Shown: piece by piece, positions 21,434-31,600 of the stretch
Layout of the letters: each line of letters begins with the position of its first letter
Position numbering within the stretch: position 1 is the first letter of the stretch
DNA from: JAEXZL01 sp049943125
GTDB lineage: Bacteria; Bacillota; Clostridia; Clostridiales; Clostridiaceae
Reading direction: 5' to 3'
Assembly (NCBI RefSeq): GCF_049943125.1
Contig: NZ_CP188040.1
Coordinates: forward strand, 2,170,001 to 2,234,000
Length of the DNA stretch: 64,000 nucleotides
Translations under genes and position numbers: made by a program
Notes under the pieces: generated by a model
Told to the model about the DNA's origin: nothing
The model's input: the letters and a program-made list of their open reading frames with translations, nothing else
Databases searched by the model: none

Positions 21434-22009
21434 ATGATAAACTATATATGGTTTTTTATGCTTTTTATTGGGATAGCCGTAGGATTGTTTAGTGGACAAG
21501 GGGAAGCTATCTCTAAAGCTGTGATAGAATCTTCAGGAAGCACTGTAGAATTGGTGCTGGGGCTTACGGGGCTTATGTGCTTATGGTGTGGAGTTATGAA
21601 AATAGCGGAAAAAAGTGGTCTTACAGAAAAGCTTGCCATGGTTATGAAGCCAATATTAAGGCTTTTATATAAAGGAGCAGCGAAAAATGAAAAGGCTCTA
21701 GGGGCGATAGTTATGAATCTTACGGCAAACATGATGGGGCTTTCTAATGCAGCTACACCCTTTGGAATCAAGGCCATGGAAGAGCTTCAAAAGGATAATG
21801 TCCATAAGGAGAGGGCTTCTAATGATATGGCCTTATTCTTGGTGATGAATGCTGCCTGCCTTCAGCTGCTGCCTAGTACAGTGGTATCCATTAGAGCAGC
21901 CTCAGGCTCTGAGAATCCAGGAATAATAATCCTTCCAGCAATAATCTCCACTGCCTGTGCTGCTGTGGTTGGGATATTGATAGCCAAAATTTTAGAAAAG
22001 TCCTTTTAG
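21434..22009 (+). CDS. spmA: Spore maturation protein A
   Basis: A 191-aa membrane protein with nucleoside-recognition (Gate) domain features: GLTGLMCLWCGVMKIAEKSGL, then NMMGLSNAATPFGIKAMEEL and LVMNAACLQLLPSTVV. It matches SpmA over its full length. In Bacillus and Clostridium, SpmA and SpmB are needed for full core dehydration and heat resistance of spores. It starts at ATG 21434 (AAGGGGAG site) and ends 8 bp before spmB, so the two are co-transcribed. Confidence 0.93.
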   Translation: MINYIWFFMLFIGIAVGLFSGQGEAISKAVIESSGSTVELVLGLTGLMCLWCGVMKIAEKSGLTEKLAMVMKPILRLLYKGAAKNEKALGAIVMNLTANMMGLSNAATPFGIKAMEELQKDNVHKERASNDMALFLVMNAACLQLLPSTVVSIRAASGSENPGIIILPAIISTACAAVVGILIAKILEKSF

Positions 22010-22017
22010 GTGATATT

Positions 22018-22539
22018 ATGATGGGATATATAATTAAGTCTATTATACCGATAATAATATTCATAATAATTATTTATGGAATGATAAAAGGAAAAAAGGT
22101 TTATGAATGGTTTATTGAAGGAGCTAAGGAGGGGCTAAATGTATGCCTCAGAATATTTCCTTATTTATTAGCAATGCTAATTGCCGTGAGGATATTTAGA
22201 GCTTCTGGAGTTTTGGACTTAGTAAATTCTGCTCTTGCACCTTTAGCAAGGACTATAGGACTTCCCTCAGAGCTCATACCCATGGTATTAATAAAGCCTC
22301 TTTCAGGAAGCGGGGCTTTGGGGGTATTTACTGAGATACTTAAGGAATATGGACCTGATAGTACCATTGGGCTTACGGCTTCAGTGATAATGGGAACCAC
22401 TGAAACTATCTTTTATACCCTATCCATATACTTTGGAGCAGTGGGAATTAAAAAGATAAGGCATACTCTTTGGGCAGCTATGCTAGCTGATCTCACGGCT
22501 ATAATAGCAGCGGTAACCATAGTTAGAATTTTATTATAG
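22018..22539 (+). CDS. spmB: Spore maturation protein B
   Basis: A 173-aa membrane protein, companion of SpmA. It carries the Gate-domain segments RIFPYLLAMLIAVRIFRASG and MVLIKPLSGSGALGVF, and MGTTETIFYTLSIYFG, all typical of SpmB. It is translationally close to spmA. Expression would be expected from a forespore promoter; none can be fixed with confidence. A second in-frame ATG three bases later is an alternative start. Confidence 0.93.
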   Translation: MMGYIIKSIIPIIIFIIIIYGMIKGKKVYEWFIEGAKEGLNVCLRIFPYLLAMLIAVRIFRASGVLDLVNSALAPLARTIGLPSELIPMVLIKPLSGSGALGVFTEILKEYGPDSTIGLTASVIMGTTETIFYTLSIYFGAVGIKKIRHTLWAAMLADLTAIIAAVTIVRILL

Positions 22540-22735
22540 AAATTAAGAAAATTTTAAGCTCTTCTTACATTTTTCTTTAGAAGTAAAACTTATAATGTAA
22601 TTATAAAAAATATTATATTATTATAAAATATTTTGTGGATAAGGGAAACTTTTATGATTTCTATACGTTATTAATAGTATATAGTACCTAAGGGCAGCCG
22701 GAAGTTATTCGCAATATATTTAAGGAGGGAAGACT

Positions 22736-22933
22736 ATGGAAGAGAAATATAAAAATGTAGATGAATTTACAATGATTTCTAAGGGGATATTATTTGGGAC
22801 AGGTGTTGGACTTATACTAGGACTTTTTCATAGAAATCCCGGATTAACCATGACTTTTGGAGCAGTTGCAGGAATAGTTATAGCAGAAGTGATAAGAATG
22901 ATTATGTATATAAAAAGTAAGAAAAGAATTTAA
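22736..22933 (+). CDS. Small glycine-rich membrane protein, unknown function (65 aa)
   Basis: A 65-aa protein after a strong TTAAGGAGGGA site. It has two hydrophobic segments (ISKGILFGTGVGLILGLF and TMTFGAVAGIVIAEVIRMIMYI) with GxxxG-type glycine spacing that favours helix packing, and a Lys-rich end. No family is identified. It stands alone between spmB and a strong terminator. Confidence 0.65.
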   Translation: MEEKYKNVDEFTMISKGILFGTGVGLILGLFHRNPGLTMTFGAVAGIVIAEVIRMIMYIKSKKRI

Positions 22934-22951
22934 TATAATAAATATATATAG

Positions 22952-22991
22952 ATACCCCCAAGATAATTTCTTATCCTGGGGGTATTTTTAT
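22952..22991. terminator. Bidirectional terminator
   Basis: ATACCCCCAAGATAA (22952-22966) pairs with 22971-22985 with one mismatch, flanked by T-rich sequence (plus) and A-rich sequence upstream. It lies between the small membrane protein gene and the convergent symporter gene. Confidence 0.85.
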
Positions 22992-22992
22992 A

Positions 22993-24207
22993 TTACTTAG
23001 TTATTGCAGCTTCTCTTTCCATTTCTACTACTTTATTAGACTTTTTGTTTTTTCCCTGAAGGGCATCTACTATGATTGCTATGGCGTTGTCACCAGATAC
23101 GTTGCAGGCTGTACCAAAGCTATCTTGAGTTATGTAAAGGGCTATCATAAGTGCTGTTTGAGCCTCAGAGAAGCCAAGCATGCTTTGTAATATTCCAAGA
23201 GCCGCCATTACCGCTCCTCCTGGTACTCCAGGGGCTGCAACCATGGTTACTCCAAGCATTGCTATAAAGCCAAGCATCTGTGGTAGGGTATAGCTCATGT
23301 TATTTATCATCATAACCGCCATAGCACAGGAAGTAAGAGTTATGGTACTTCCGGAAAGGTGGATGGTGGCACATAGAGGTACAACGAATTCTCTGATTCC
23401 CTTAGATACTCCATTCTTTTCTGCACACTGAAGATTAACAGGAATTGTTGCAGCAGAGGACTGGGTGCCTATAGCTGTGATATATCCTGGTATTTGATTT
23501 TTCAAGGTGGTAACAAGATTCTTTTTGCCTATCATACAGGCAATGGCAAACTGTACAACGATTATGATTAAGTGCATTGCAATTACAATTAAAAATACCT
23601 TCCAGAAAACAGATAATATTCTAGTAACCTCACCGGCATAGGTCATGTTAGCGAATATACCCATAATATGTAGAGGAAGCATAGGAACGATAACTGCAGA
23701 AATTGTTTTTTCCATTATTTTTTGGAACTCTACTGATATGTTGTATAAGGTTTCACTCTTTCCCTTAAGAGTAGCTATACCAAGACCCAATAGGAAAGCT
23801 AGAATCAATGCGGTCATAACTTCCATTAAAGGAGGCATGGACAACTCAAATAAGGAAGGTAAAAGACTGTGCTCAGGATTGTCCGCAGTTAATGACGCTG
23901 TTTGAGCAACTATTGGTTTGAAAATAGTTACTGATACCATGTAAGCAAAGGATCCTGCAACTATAGTTGAAAAATAAGCTATACCGGTAGTGATACCTAA
24001 AAGCTTACCAGCTCCAGCACCTAAGTCAGCAATACCAGATACAACAAAGCCGAGAATGATTAGTGGAATAGCAAAGCCCAAGAAGTTCCCGAAGATGTGG
24101 TTAAATGTTGCCAATAAGGAAACAATAAATTTTGGTGCAAAGGCACCAAAGGCAATACCAAGAACAATACCTGCTAGAAGCTTAGGTATAAGTCCAATTT
24201 TTTTCAT
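22993..24207 (-). CDS. Dicarboxylate/amino acid:cation symporter (DAACS family)
   Basis: A 404-aa membrane transporter with about eight transmembrane helices. It shows the hairpin-loop signatures of the family: the serine-rich GTQSSAATIPVNL (HP1) and DSFGTACNVSGDNA, the equivalent of the NMDGT-type substrate region. The gene probably imports an amino acid (glutamate, serine or threonine type) or a C4-dicarboxylate with Na+ or H+. Threonine/serine import would fit the divergently transcribed threonine-degradation operon at 24501, but this is an inference. It has a good AAAGGGG ribosome site. Confidence 0.9.
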   Translation of the reverse strand: MKKIGLIPKLLAGIVLGIAFGAFAPKFIVSLLATFNHIFGNFLGFAIPLIILGFVVSGIADLGAGAGKLLGITTGIAYFSTIVAGSFAYMVSVTIFKPIVAQTASLTADNPEHSLLPSLFELSMPPLMEVMTALILAFLLGLGIATLKGKSETLYNISVEFQKIMEKTISAVIVPMLPLHIMGIFANMTYAGEVTRILSVFWKVFLIVIAMHLIIIVVQFAIACMIGKKNLVTTLKNQIPGYITAIGTQSSAATIPVNLQCAEKNGVSKGIREFVVPLCATIHLSGSTITLTSCAMAVMMINNMSYTLPQMLGFIAMLGVTMVAAPGVPGGAVMAALGILQSMLGFSEAQTALMIALYITQDSFGTACNVSGDNAIAIIVDALQGKNKKSNKVVEMEREAAITK

Positions 24208-24500
24208 ATGTACAACCCCTTTTGTCCAATTTTTTTAGCACATTGTAAATGTTATCATATATAGCATATTATGGCAATTATATTTTGAAAAAAAGGATAT
24301 AATTGGGCGAAAAAATGAGCATAATAAAGCTTGGTGAAATCGTTTAAAGGAATATTATAAAAAACATCAAAATTAGGACAAATTTATCAAATTTCTTTAT
24401 AGATAACAATTAATTACTCTGTTATAATGTAAAGTAGAGACAAAAATGAAAATTTGTTTTTTTATATTACCATAAATCAATAAAATAAGGAGGAAATTTA
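24208..24500. promoter_or_regulatory. Divergent promoter region between symporter and kbl-tdh
   Basis: A 293-bp AT-rich intergenic region with divergent promoters. For kbl, TATAAT at 24423-24428 is the best -10, with no good -35. TGAAATCGTTTAAA near 24334 is similar to the CcpA cre consensus with two mismatches. No hairpin or repeat is evident. Confidence 0.4.
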
Positions 24501-25691
24501 ATGGGAAGTAGAGCTTTGGATAGTTTCCTTAAGGAAAATCTCGAGGATTTAAAGAGTAAGGGCTTGTACAATCAAATTGATTCTCTTCAGGGAGCAAATG
24601 GACCGATTATAAAAATCGGAGGAAGGGAACTTATAAATCTTTCCTCAAACAATTATTTAGGACTTGCAACTAATAAAAGAATGGTGGATGCTTCTATAGA
24701 AGCAGCTAAAAAATATGGAGTAGGTGCTGGTGCTGTTAGAACTATTAACGGAACTCTTGATATACATGATGAACTGGAAAAGAAGCTAGCAGAATTTAAG
24801 CATACTGAAGCAGCTATTGCCTTCCAATCAGGCTTTAACTGTAATGCTGGTGCTATACAGGCTGTTATGAACAAAAAAGATGCAATCTTATCTGATGAGC
24901 TCAATCATGCATCTATAATTGATGGTTGTCGTCTTTCAGGAGCAAAAATTATAAGATATGCTCATAATAATATGGAGGACCTAAGAGAAAAGGCTAAGGC
25001 AGCTAGAGAAAGCGGTCTTTATGAAAAGCTCATGGTTATTTCTGATGGTGTATTCTCCATGGACGGTGACGTGGTAGACCTTCCAGGAATGGTTGAGGTT
25101 TCTGAGGAGTTTGATTTAATAACCTATATTGATGATGCACATGGTTCAGGAGTTATGGGAAAGGGAGCTGGAACAGTTAAGCATTTTGGACTTTCTCACA
25201 AGATTGACTTCCAGATAGGAACCCTTTCTAAGGCTATTGGAGTAGTAGGTGGTTATGTAGCCGGTTCTAAGGATTTGATTGACTGGCTTAAGGTTAGAGC
25301 AAGGCCATTCCTTTTCTCTACTTCCTTAACACCAGCTACTGCTGCAGCCTGCATTGAGGCAATCAATATAATGACAGAAAGCACTGAGCTTAACGAAAAG
25401 CTTTGGGAGAATGGGGATTACCTAAAGAAGGGGCTTAAGGCCTTAGGCTTTAACATAGGAAATAGTGAAACACCTATAACTCCTTGTATTATTGGGGATG
25501 AAAAGCTTACTCAGCAGTTCAGTAGAAGACTCAATGAAGAAGGGGTATATGCTAAATCCATAGTCTTCCCTACAGTACCACTGGGAACAGGAAGGGTTAG
25601 AAATATGCCAACAGCTGCTCATACCAAAGAAATGTTGGATGAGGCAATTAAAATATACGAAAAGATTGGAAAAGAACTTGAAGTTATATAA
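24501..25691 (+). CDS. kbl: Glycine C-acetyltransferase (2-amino-3-ketobutyrate CoA ligase)
   Basis: A 396-aa PLP enzyme of the alpha-oxoamine synthase family. The Schiff-base Lys244 lies in GTLSKAIG, and the PLP-binding segments SDELNHASIIDG and DDAHGSGVMG are present. It cleaves 2-amino-3-oxobutyrate with CoA to glycine and acetyl-CoA. The immediate downstream threonine dehydrogenase (29 bp) makes its substrate, which favours this over 8-amino-7-oxononanoate synthase. The start ATG follows AAGGAGG. Confidence 0.94.
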   Translation: MGSRALDSFLKENLEDLKSKGLYNQIDSLQGANGPIIKIGGRELINLSSNNYLGLATNKRMVDASIEAAKKYGVGAGAVRTINGTLDIHDELEKKLAEFKHTEAAIAFQSGFNCNAGAIQAVMNKKDAILSDELNHASIIDGCRLSGAKIIRYAHNNMEDLREKAKAARESGLYEKLMVISDGVFSMDGDVVDLPGMVEVSEEFDLITYIDDAHGSGVMGKGAGTVKHFGLSHKIDFQIGTLSKAIGVVGGYVAGSKDLIDWLKVRARPFLFSTSLTPATAAACIEAINIMTESTELNEKLWENGDYLKKGLKALGFNIGNSETPITPCIIGDEKLTQQFSRRLNEEGVYAKSIVFPTVPLGTGRVRNMPTAAHTKEMLDEAIKIYEKIGKELEVI

Positions 25692-25716
25692 TAACTAAAA
25701 ATTATAACGGGGGACA

Positions 25717-26676
25717 ATGATGAAAAAAATACTGATTACCGGATCCTTAGGACAAATAGGCTCAGAGCTTGTAGAATATATGAGAGGCATTTATGGAAGC
25801 GAAAATGTTGTTGCTTCTGATATAAGAAGACCTGAGAATCATCCAGTAGTTTTGGGAGGACCTTTCGAGGAGCTGGATGTACTAAATAGTGAAAGATTCT
25901 TAGAAATAGCAAAAAAATATCAGGTAGATACAATAATACATTTAGCTGCTCTACTATCTGCGGTGGCAGAGGCAAAACCAGCTCTTGCTTGGCAGATAAA
26001 TATGGGTGGATTGTTCAATGCTCTGGAGGTTGCAAGAGAATTAAACTGTAAGTTCTTTACACCTAGCTCTATAGGAGCCTTTGGAGATTCTACGCCTAAG
26101 GATAATACACCACAGGACACAATTCAGAGACCAGGAACAATGTATGGAGTTACAAAGGTATCTGGAGAGCTATTATGTGATTATTACTTCAAAAAGTTTG
26201 GTGTAGATACCAGAGGAGTTAGATTCCCTGGACTTATTTCCTATGTAGCACCTCCTGGAGGCGGAACCACAGACTACGCTGTAGATATATATTATAAGGC
26301 TCTTACTGAAGGAAGCTATACCTCATATATAGGAGAAGGTACCTATATGGATATGATGTATATGCCTGATGCCTTAAAGGCCATAGTAGAGCTTATGGAG
26401 GCAGATCCATCTAAACTTAAACATAGAAATGCCTTCAATATAACAGCTATGAGCTTTGAGCCATCACAGCTGGCAGAAGCTATAAGAAAATATATACCAG
26501 GCTTCACAATTAATTATGAAGTAGACCCTGTAAGGCAGGCTATTGCTGATTCCTGGCCTAACAGCATAGATTCAACGGCTGCAGCAGAGGAGTGGGGCTT
26601 TAAGGCAGAATATGACTTAGATGCTATGACAAAGGATATGCTAGAAAAATTAAAAGTTAAGTTGGATATTCAATAA
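25717..26676 (+). CDS. tdh: L-threonine 3-dehydrogenase, SDR type
   Basis: A 319-aa NAD-dependent enzyme of the extended SDR family. The Rossmann motif GSLGQIGSELVEYM is N-terminal (GxxGxxG). The catalytic YxxxK is YGVTKVSGE (about residue 143), and FTPSSIGAFG holds the catalytic Ser/Thr. It oxidises L-threonine to 2-amino-3-oxobutyrate. This SDR/epimerase-like type is unrelated to the zinc-dependent Tdh of E. coli. It is co-transcribed with kbl, and the terminator at 26690 closes the operon. Together they turn threonine into glycine plus acetyl-CoA. Confidence 0.93.
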   Translation: MMKKILITGSLGQIGSELVEYMRGIYGSENVVASDIRRPENHPVVLGGPFEELDVLNSERFLEIAKKYQVDTIIHLAALLSAVAEAKPALAWQINMGGLFNALEVARELNCKFFTPSSIGAFGDSTPKDNTPQDTIQRPGTMYGVTKVSGELLCDYYFKKFGVDTRGVRFPGLISYVAPPGGGTTDYAVDIYYKALTEGSYTSYIGEGTYMDMMYMPDALKAIVELMEADPSKLKHRNAFNITAMSFEPSQLAEAIRKYIPGFTINYEVDPVRQAIADSWPNSIDSTAAAEEWGFKAEYDLDAMTKDMLEKLKVKLDIQ

Positions 26677-26689
26677 AATATGTTTAAAC

Positions 26690-26734
26690 AGAGCATGCTT
26701 AAGCTTATAATTAACTTAGGTATGCTCTTTATTT
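26690..26734 (+). terminator. Rho-independent terminator after kbl-tdh
   Basis: AGAGCATGCTTAAG (26690-26703) pairs with 26715-26728 with two mismatches or bulges and a T-rich tail (TTATTTT). Confidence 0.75.
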
Positions 26735-26771
26735 TAAAATAGAGTAAGAATCATAGTAAAGGATGAATTGT

Positions 26772-27209
26772 ATGGATAATAAATACTATATAGTAAGCGG
26801 AGATATACTTCAGGATGTGGTAAAAAAGGTTGTAGAGGTTAAGGAGCTTCTCCATAAGGGGATTGTAAAGGATATTACCGAAGGAGTAAAGGCAGTAGGC
26901 ATCAGCAGAAGTGCCTATTATAAATATAAGGATAAAATTTTTACCGTTTCAGAAGGTATACAGGGACAGAAGGCAACAGTGGCTATGCTTCTCAGTCATA
27001 AGGCAGGAGTTCTTTCAAGAATATTGGATACCATAGCAGCTAAGGGGGGCAACGTCCTTACCATAAGTCAGGATCTTCCTATAAATAATTCTGCTAATGT
27101 GGTGATAACCTTAGATATATCAAGCCTTGTGGTAGATGTTAAGGAGCTCTTAGAGATTTTATTAAGGGAAGAAAACGTTCTTAAAAGTACCATAGTGGCA
27201 ATAGAATAG
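26772..27209 (+). CDS. pheB: ACT domain-containing protein, UPF0735/PheB-like
   Basis: A 145-aa protein with an N-terminal HTH-like region (VKDITEGVKAVGISRSAYYKYKD) and a C-terminal ACT domain (LSHKAGVLSRILDTIAAKGGNVLTISQ). This is the UPF0735 arrangement of Bacillus PheB, which may sense or signal phenylalanine. The ATG at 26772 is preferred because the AAAGGA site at 26758-26763 overlaps the in-frame ATG at 26763. No aromatic-biosynthesis gene lies alongside, so the role is not clear from context. Confidence 0.82.
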   Translation: MDNKYYIVSGDILQDVVKKVVEVKELLHKGIVKDITEGVKAVGISRSAYYKYKDKIFTVSEGIQGQKATVAMLLSHKAGVLSRILDTIAAKGGNVLTISQDLPINNSANVVITLDISSLVVDVKELLEILLREENVLKSTIVAIE

Positions 27210-27312
27210 TAATTCCTTGAATTTATAGATTAATATACAAATAAATGGTATAATTAAAGATAATTTATATAAAAGCAGCGTGGTTCTTTTGTATTTAGGA
27301 GGAGTGAATATA

Positions 27313-28563
27313 ATGAATAAAAAGGTTTTTTACAATAACAGACGTAAACTTTTAAACCGAATTAAGGAAAATGCTATAGTTGTATTATTTTCCGGAGCCG
27401 CTCCTAAAAAGAGTGCTGATGAAAGATACAAATATACGCCTAACAGAAACTTTTATTATCTAACAGGTATTGATGAAGAAAACATAGCTTTAGTGCTTAC
27501 GAAGATAAATGGAGAGTATGATGAAAAGCTATTTATTAAAAAGCCTAATCTTCAGCTGGAAAAATGGATAGGAAGGTCCATAAGAGAAGATGAAGCGAAG
27601 GACCGTTCAGGCGTATACTCTATAAGCTATGTAGAAGAATTAGAAAATATTCTGCATAACTATATATCCACTAAGGATATCACTATAGTTTACATGGATT
27701 TAGAAAAGGACAGCTTCAATAGCAATAAAAGCTACAGCGAAGTATTTGCAGAGACCTTAAAGGATAGATATCCACAGATAGTTATTAAAAATGCCTATAA
27801 TATGATAGCTGATTTGAGGCTTGTTAAGTCTCCAGAGGAAATAGGAGAGCTTAAAAAAGCCATTGAGGTGACTAGCCTTGGAATTCAGGAGCTTATGAAG
27901 CATGCGAGGCCTGGAATGAAGGAGTATGAGCTGGAGGCTTACTTTGATTTTATATGTAAATCAAGAGGTGTACGGGATTTTGCCTTTAAAACCATAGCAG
28001 CATCAGGGGTTAATGGAACAATACTTCATTATGAAAAGAATAATTCTGTTATTGAAAAGGACTCTCTAATACTATTTGATTTGGGTGCCCAATATAATTA
28101 TTATAATGCTGATGTTACAAGGACATTCCCTGTTAGTGGAGTATTTACTGATAGGCAGAAGGAAGTATATAATGCAGTACTCAGAGTTAATGAAAAGGTA
28201 ATTGCAGCAATAAAACCTGGTGTTAGTTATTTAGAGCTCAATGCCCAGGCTAAGGAATGGATAGCTGAGGAATGTATAGAGCTTGGACTAATTAAGGATA
28301 AGGCAGAGGTAACGAATTACTACTGGCACAGCATCGGACATAGTCTTGGTCTAGATACCCACGACGTAGGTGGAAGAGATATTAAATTCCAAGAAGGAAT
28401 GGTTTGGACTGTAGAACCAGGTATATATATAGAGGAAGAGAAGATAGGTATCCGTATAGAGGATGATATACTGGTAACCGCTGAGGGAGCTGTAAATCTC
28501 ACCTCAGGAATAGTAAAAACCGTAGAAGAGATCGAAGCCTTCATGGCAGAAAGAGCTCAATAG
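27313..28563 (+). CDS. M24 family Xaa-Pro aminopeptidase
   Basis: A 416-aa metallopeptidase. An N-terminal creatinase/AMP_N domain (about 1-135) precedes the pita-bread catalytic domain. Metal-ligand motifs are present: DLGAQYNYYNADVTRTFP (two Asp), HSIGHSLGLDTHDVG (His) and WTVEPGIY / GIRIEDD (two Glu). It removes N-terminal residues preceding proline. The start is ATG 27313 behind AGGAGGAG; an earlier in-frame GTG at 27280 lacks a site. It has its own terminator at 28577. Confidence 0.93.
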   Translation: MNKKVFYNNRRKLLNRIKENAIVVLFSGAAPKKSADERYKYTPNRNFYYLTGIDEENIALVLTKINGEYDEKLFIKKPNLQLEKWIGRSIREDEAKDRSGVYSISYVEELENILHNYISTKDITIVYMDLEKDSFNSNKSYSEVFAETLKDRYPQIVIKNAYNMIADLRLVKSPEEIGELKKAIEVTSLGIQELMKHARPGMKEYELEAYFDFICKSRGVRDFAFKTIAASGVNGTILHYEKNNSVIEKDSLILFDLGAQYNYYNADVTRTFPVSGVFTDRQKEVYNAVLRVNEKVIAAIKPGVSYLELNAQAKEWIAEECIELGLIKDKAEVTNYYWHSIGHSLGLDTHDVGGRDIKFQEGMVWTVEPGIYIEEEKIGIRIEDDILVTAEGAVNLTSGIVKTVEEIEAFMAERAQ

Positions 28564-28576
28564 ATTGATTAATAAT

Positions 28577-28614
28577 GGTATAGGTTATGGTTAAGTAACT
28601 TATACCTTTTTATT
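28577..28614 (+). terminator. Rho-independent terminator after the M24 gene
   Basis: GGTATAGGTTA (28577-28587) pairs with 28596-28606 with one wobble, followed by TTTTTATTTT. Confidence 0.75.
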
Positions 28615-28670
28615 TTCTAGAAAATCCCTTATAATATTGTTAATAATTTGACGATGGAAGGTTTGCGTTT

Positions 28671-31600
28671 ATGGTTTGTGATGAGAGGATAATTCAAAGC
28701 TATGCTGATGGTGATACATATAAAAAGGGACTAGAATATTATAAGAATAATACTATGGAAGACTTTACTGTATCTATACTTCCTACAGATAATTCCGCAG
28801 TAAGTAGATATTCTATAGATACCTGGGTGACCTCTGATATCTCCGATAGAGAATATAATGTACAGGTGGCTTTTAATGATAGCAGTGGCTTCACTAGCTT
28901 TCATTGTGATTGCTCATATTTTAAAAGCTCCTATAGAAGAAGAGGTATATGCAAGCATTTAGTGGCAGTGCTTATAAAATATTTCAGAGAAAAATGCGGT
29001 CTTGTGACCAAGGAAAAAAAGGAGCTGCAGACAGCTTATTTTTTGGGAAAGCTTGAAGGTATTCTTTCAGAGTTTAATACTATCAAAAAGAAAATAAATA
29101 TAGAAATACATTATTTTAATTATAAGAATGGAAGGATAAAAAGCTACGGAGAACTGAAGGTAGGCTGCGATAGAACCTATGGAGTAAAAGATATAGAAGC
29201 TTTTATAGAGGCAATAATTGATAATAAGATATATCAGGAATCAAAAAGGCTTTTATATAATCCTAAGGTGCATGAATTTTCAGGAGAAGTCAGGGCTTTT
29301 ATAGAATTTCTCAAGGAGCTCTATGAGCTGAATCAAATAAATAGGATTGGAGCAGATTACAGCAGGAATAGAGTTCCATTATTAGAAGGAAAGAAGTTTT
29401 ATATACCGGGAAGACAGGTTAAGAGGTTGTTTAAAGACTGCAGCTCTATCATAGAAAAAGTAACTATTAACGGTGAAGAGCTGGAGATTAATAGCTTTCA
29501 AAGGAAGGATATACCTCTATCCTTTAATGTTTATGATGAGGAAGGGGAGGTTTGTATAACACTGCAAGGACGTCCCCCAGTCCCCTTGGATGATAATAAA
29601 AGCTTGTTTTACTATGAAGGAAATGTATATGAGCCTTCAATGGAGCAGTGCAGGCTATATGAGCTGATGTGTGAAGCTCTGGGAGGCTGTGAAACCTCTA
29701 CCTTAAGGATCAAAGAAACTGCTGCAAACAGCGGCTATATACTATCTGTACTGAGTAATTATTCTAAAGAGCTATGTTTTTTAGGAGATATGCAACGCTG
29801 TAATGCTAAAGAAGAGCTTAAGGGAGAAGCCTATGTAGATAGGAGAGATGGAGATATATTCCTTAAGCTTATCTATAGATATGGAGCTATAGCTATCAAC
29901 CCTTTACAGGAAATTCAGGGAGATACATATATTATTAGAGAAGTATTTAGAGAAAAGAAGCTTCAGTCCTTAATTGAAGAATTAGGCTTTAGAAGAAAAG
30001 AGGATGAGTATGTTCTTTCCTCAGAGAAAGAGCAATTTTTCTTTTTGAAGGAGGGCTGCGAGAGCTTAAAAAGCTATTGTGATATATATTATTCCGATAG
30101 CTTTAAGGCTTTAACCGTATATAATCAGGAGGAAATAAAGCTTAATATTAGGCTTAATAAAAGAAATTTAATAGAGATAAATTTCTCAGCACTAAATATT
30201 ACTAAAGAAGAGCTGAGGAAGATCTTCAAGCTTATAAAGCAGAATAAAAGATACTATAAGCTTAAGAATGGCAATTTCCTTGAGCTGGAGAATAAAGAGC
30301 TAAGCAAGCTAGAAGAATTTATGGAGAGAATAGGGGTTAAGAAGAGGCTTTTAGCTGATGGTAGAGTCTGTATACCAGTATTTAAGGCATTGGCAGCGGA
30401 AAAGCTCTGTGACCTTATGAGCCTTGAGAATGTCACTCTTACAGAGGAGCTAGAGGAAAGACTTCAGGAGCTGAAGACTCCTATAGACTTTGAAGCAGAG
30501 GTTCCAACAGACCTTAATGGAACCTTAAGAGACTACCAGATAGCTGGCTTTAGATACTTAAAATACCTTTCTGATAAGAATCTTGGAGGAGTATTAGCTG
30601 ATGAAATGGGACTTGGTAAAACTATACAGACCATTGCCTATCTCCTATCAGAAAAGGGAAAGGGAAGTAATTTGATAGTATGTCCAACCTCTCTATGCTT
30701 CAACTGGCTTGAGGAATTTACAGCCTTTGCGCCAGGGCTTTCTGTGAAGCTTGTCCTAGGTAACAAGGAGGATAGAGAAAAAATTATTAAGGCCTCTAAT
30801 GAATATGATGTAATAATAACCTCTTATCCTCTTCTTCGGAACGATTATGATTTATATGAAAGTATAGCTTTTAATAGCTGTATCATAGATGAGGCACAGT
30901 ATATTAAAAATCATAATTCTCAAAATGCTGTTTCCGTGAAGAGGATAAATAGCAGGGTTAGGTTTGCGCTCACTGGTACACCCATAGAAAACTCCTTGGG
31001 AGAGCTCTGGTCTATCTTTGATTTTATTATGCCGGGGTATTTATTTTCCTATGAAGCCTTTAGTTCAATCTTTTTGTCTCCCATAACCAAGGAGCCTGAG
31101 AGCGCTGCTATGGATAAGCTAAATGAGCTTATAAGACCCTTTATTATTAGAAGGGTTAAGAAGGAGGTAGCAAGAGAGCTTCCAGATAAAATTAACCATA
31201 AGCTTATTGTAGGTATGACAGAAGAACAGGAGAGACTGTATAGCTCCTATGCCGCTGCTTCTAGAAAAGAGCTGAGGAGAGAGATAGAGCTTATGGGCTT
31301 TGAGAACAATAGAATGAAGATATTGGCAGTGCTCACAAGGCTCAGACAGCTATGCTGTTATCCAGGAGCCTTTGTGGAGGATTATCAGGGAAGTAGTGGA
31401 AAATTAATAGCTCTTAGAGAGCTTACTATAAATGCTTTAGAGCAGGGACATAAAATATTGATTTTTTCTCAGTTTACCACGGTATTAAAGCATATATTAA
31501 AGCTGTTTAATCAAGAAGCTATACCCTGCTATTACCTGGATGGAAGTATTAAAACAGAAGAGCGATATAAGCTGGTGGAGGAGTTTAATAGCAGGACAGA

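Noticed and set aside
22631..22645. TGTGGATAA, a perfect DnaA-box-like 9-mer
   Set aside because: A single box by chance is expected in a window of this size; no cluster of boxes, AT-rich unwinding region or dnaA gene is nearby, so it is not an origin.
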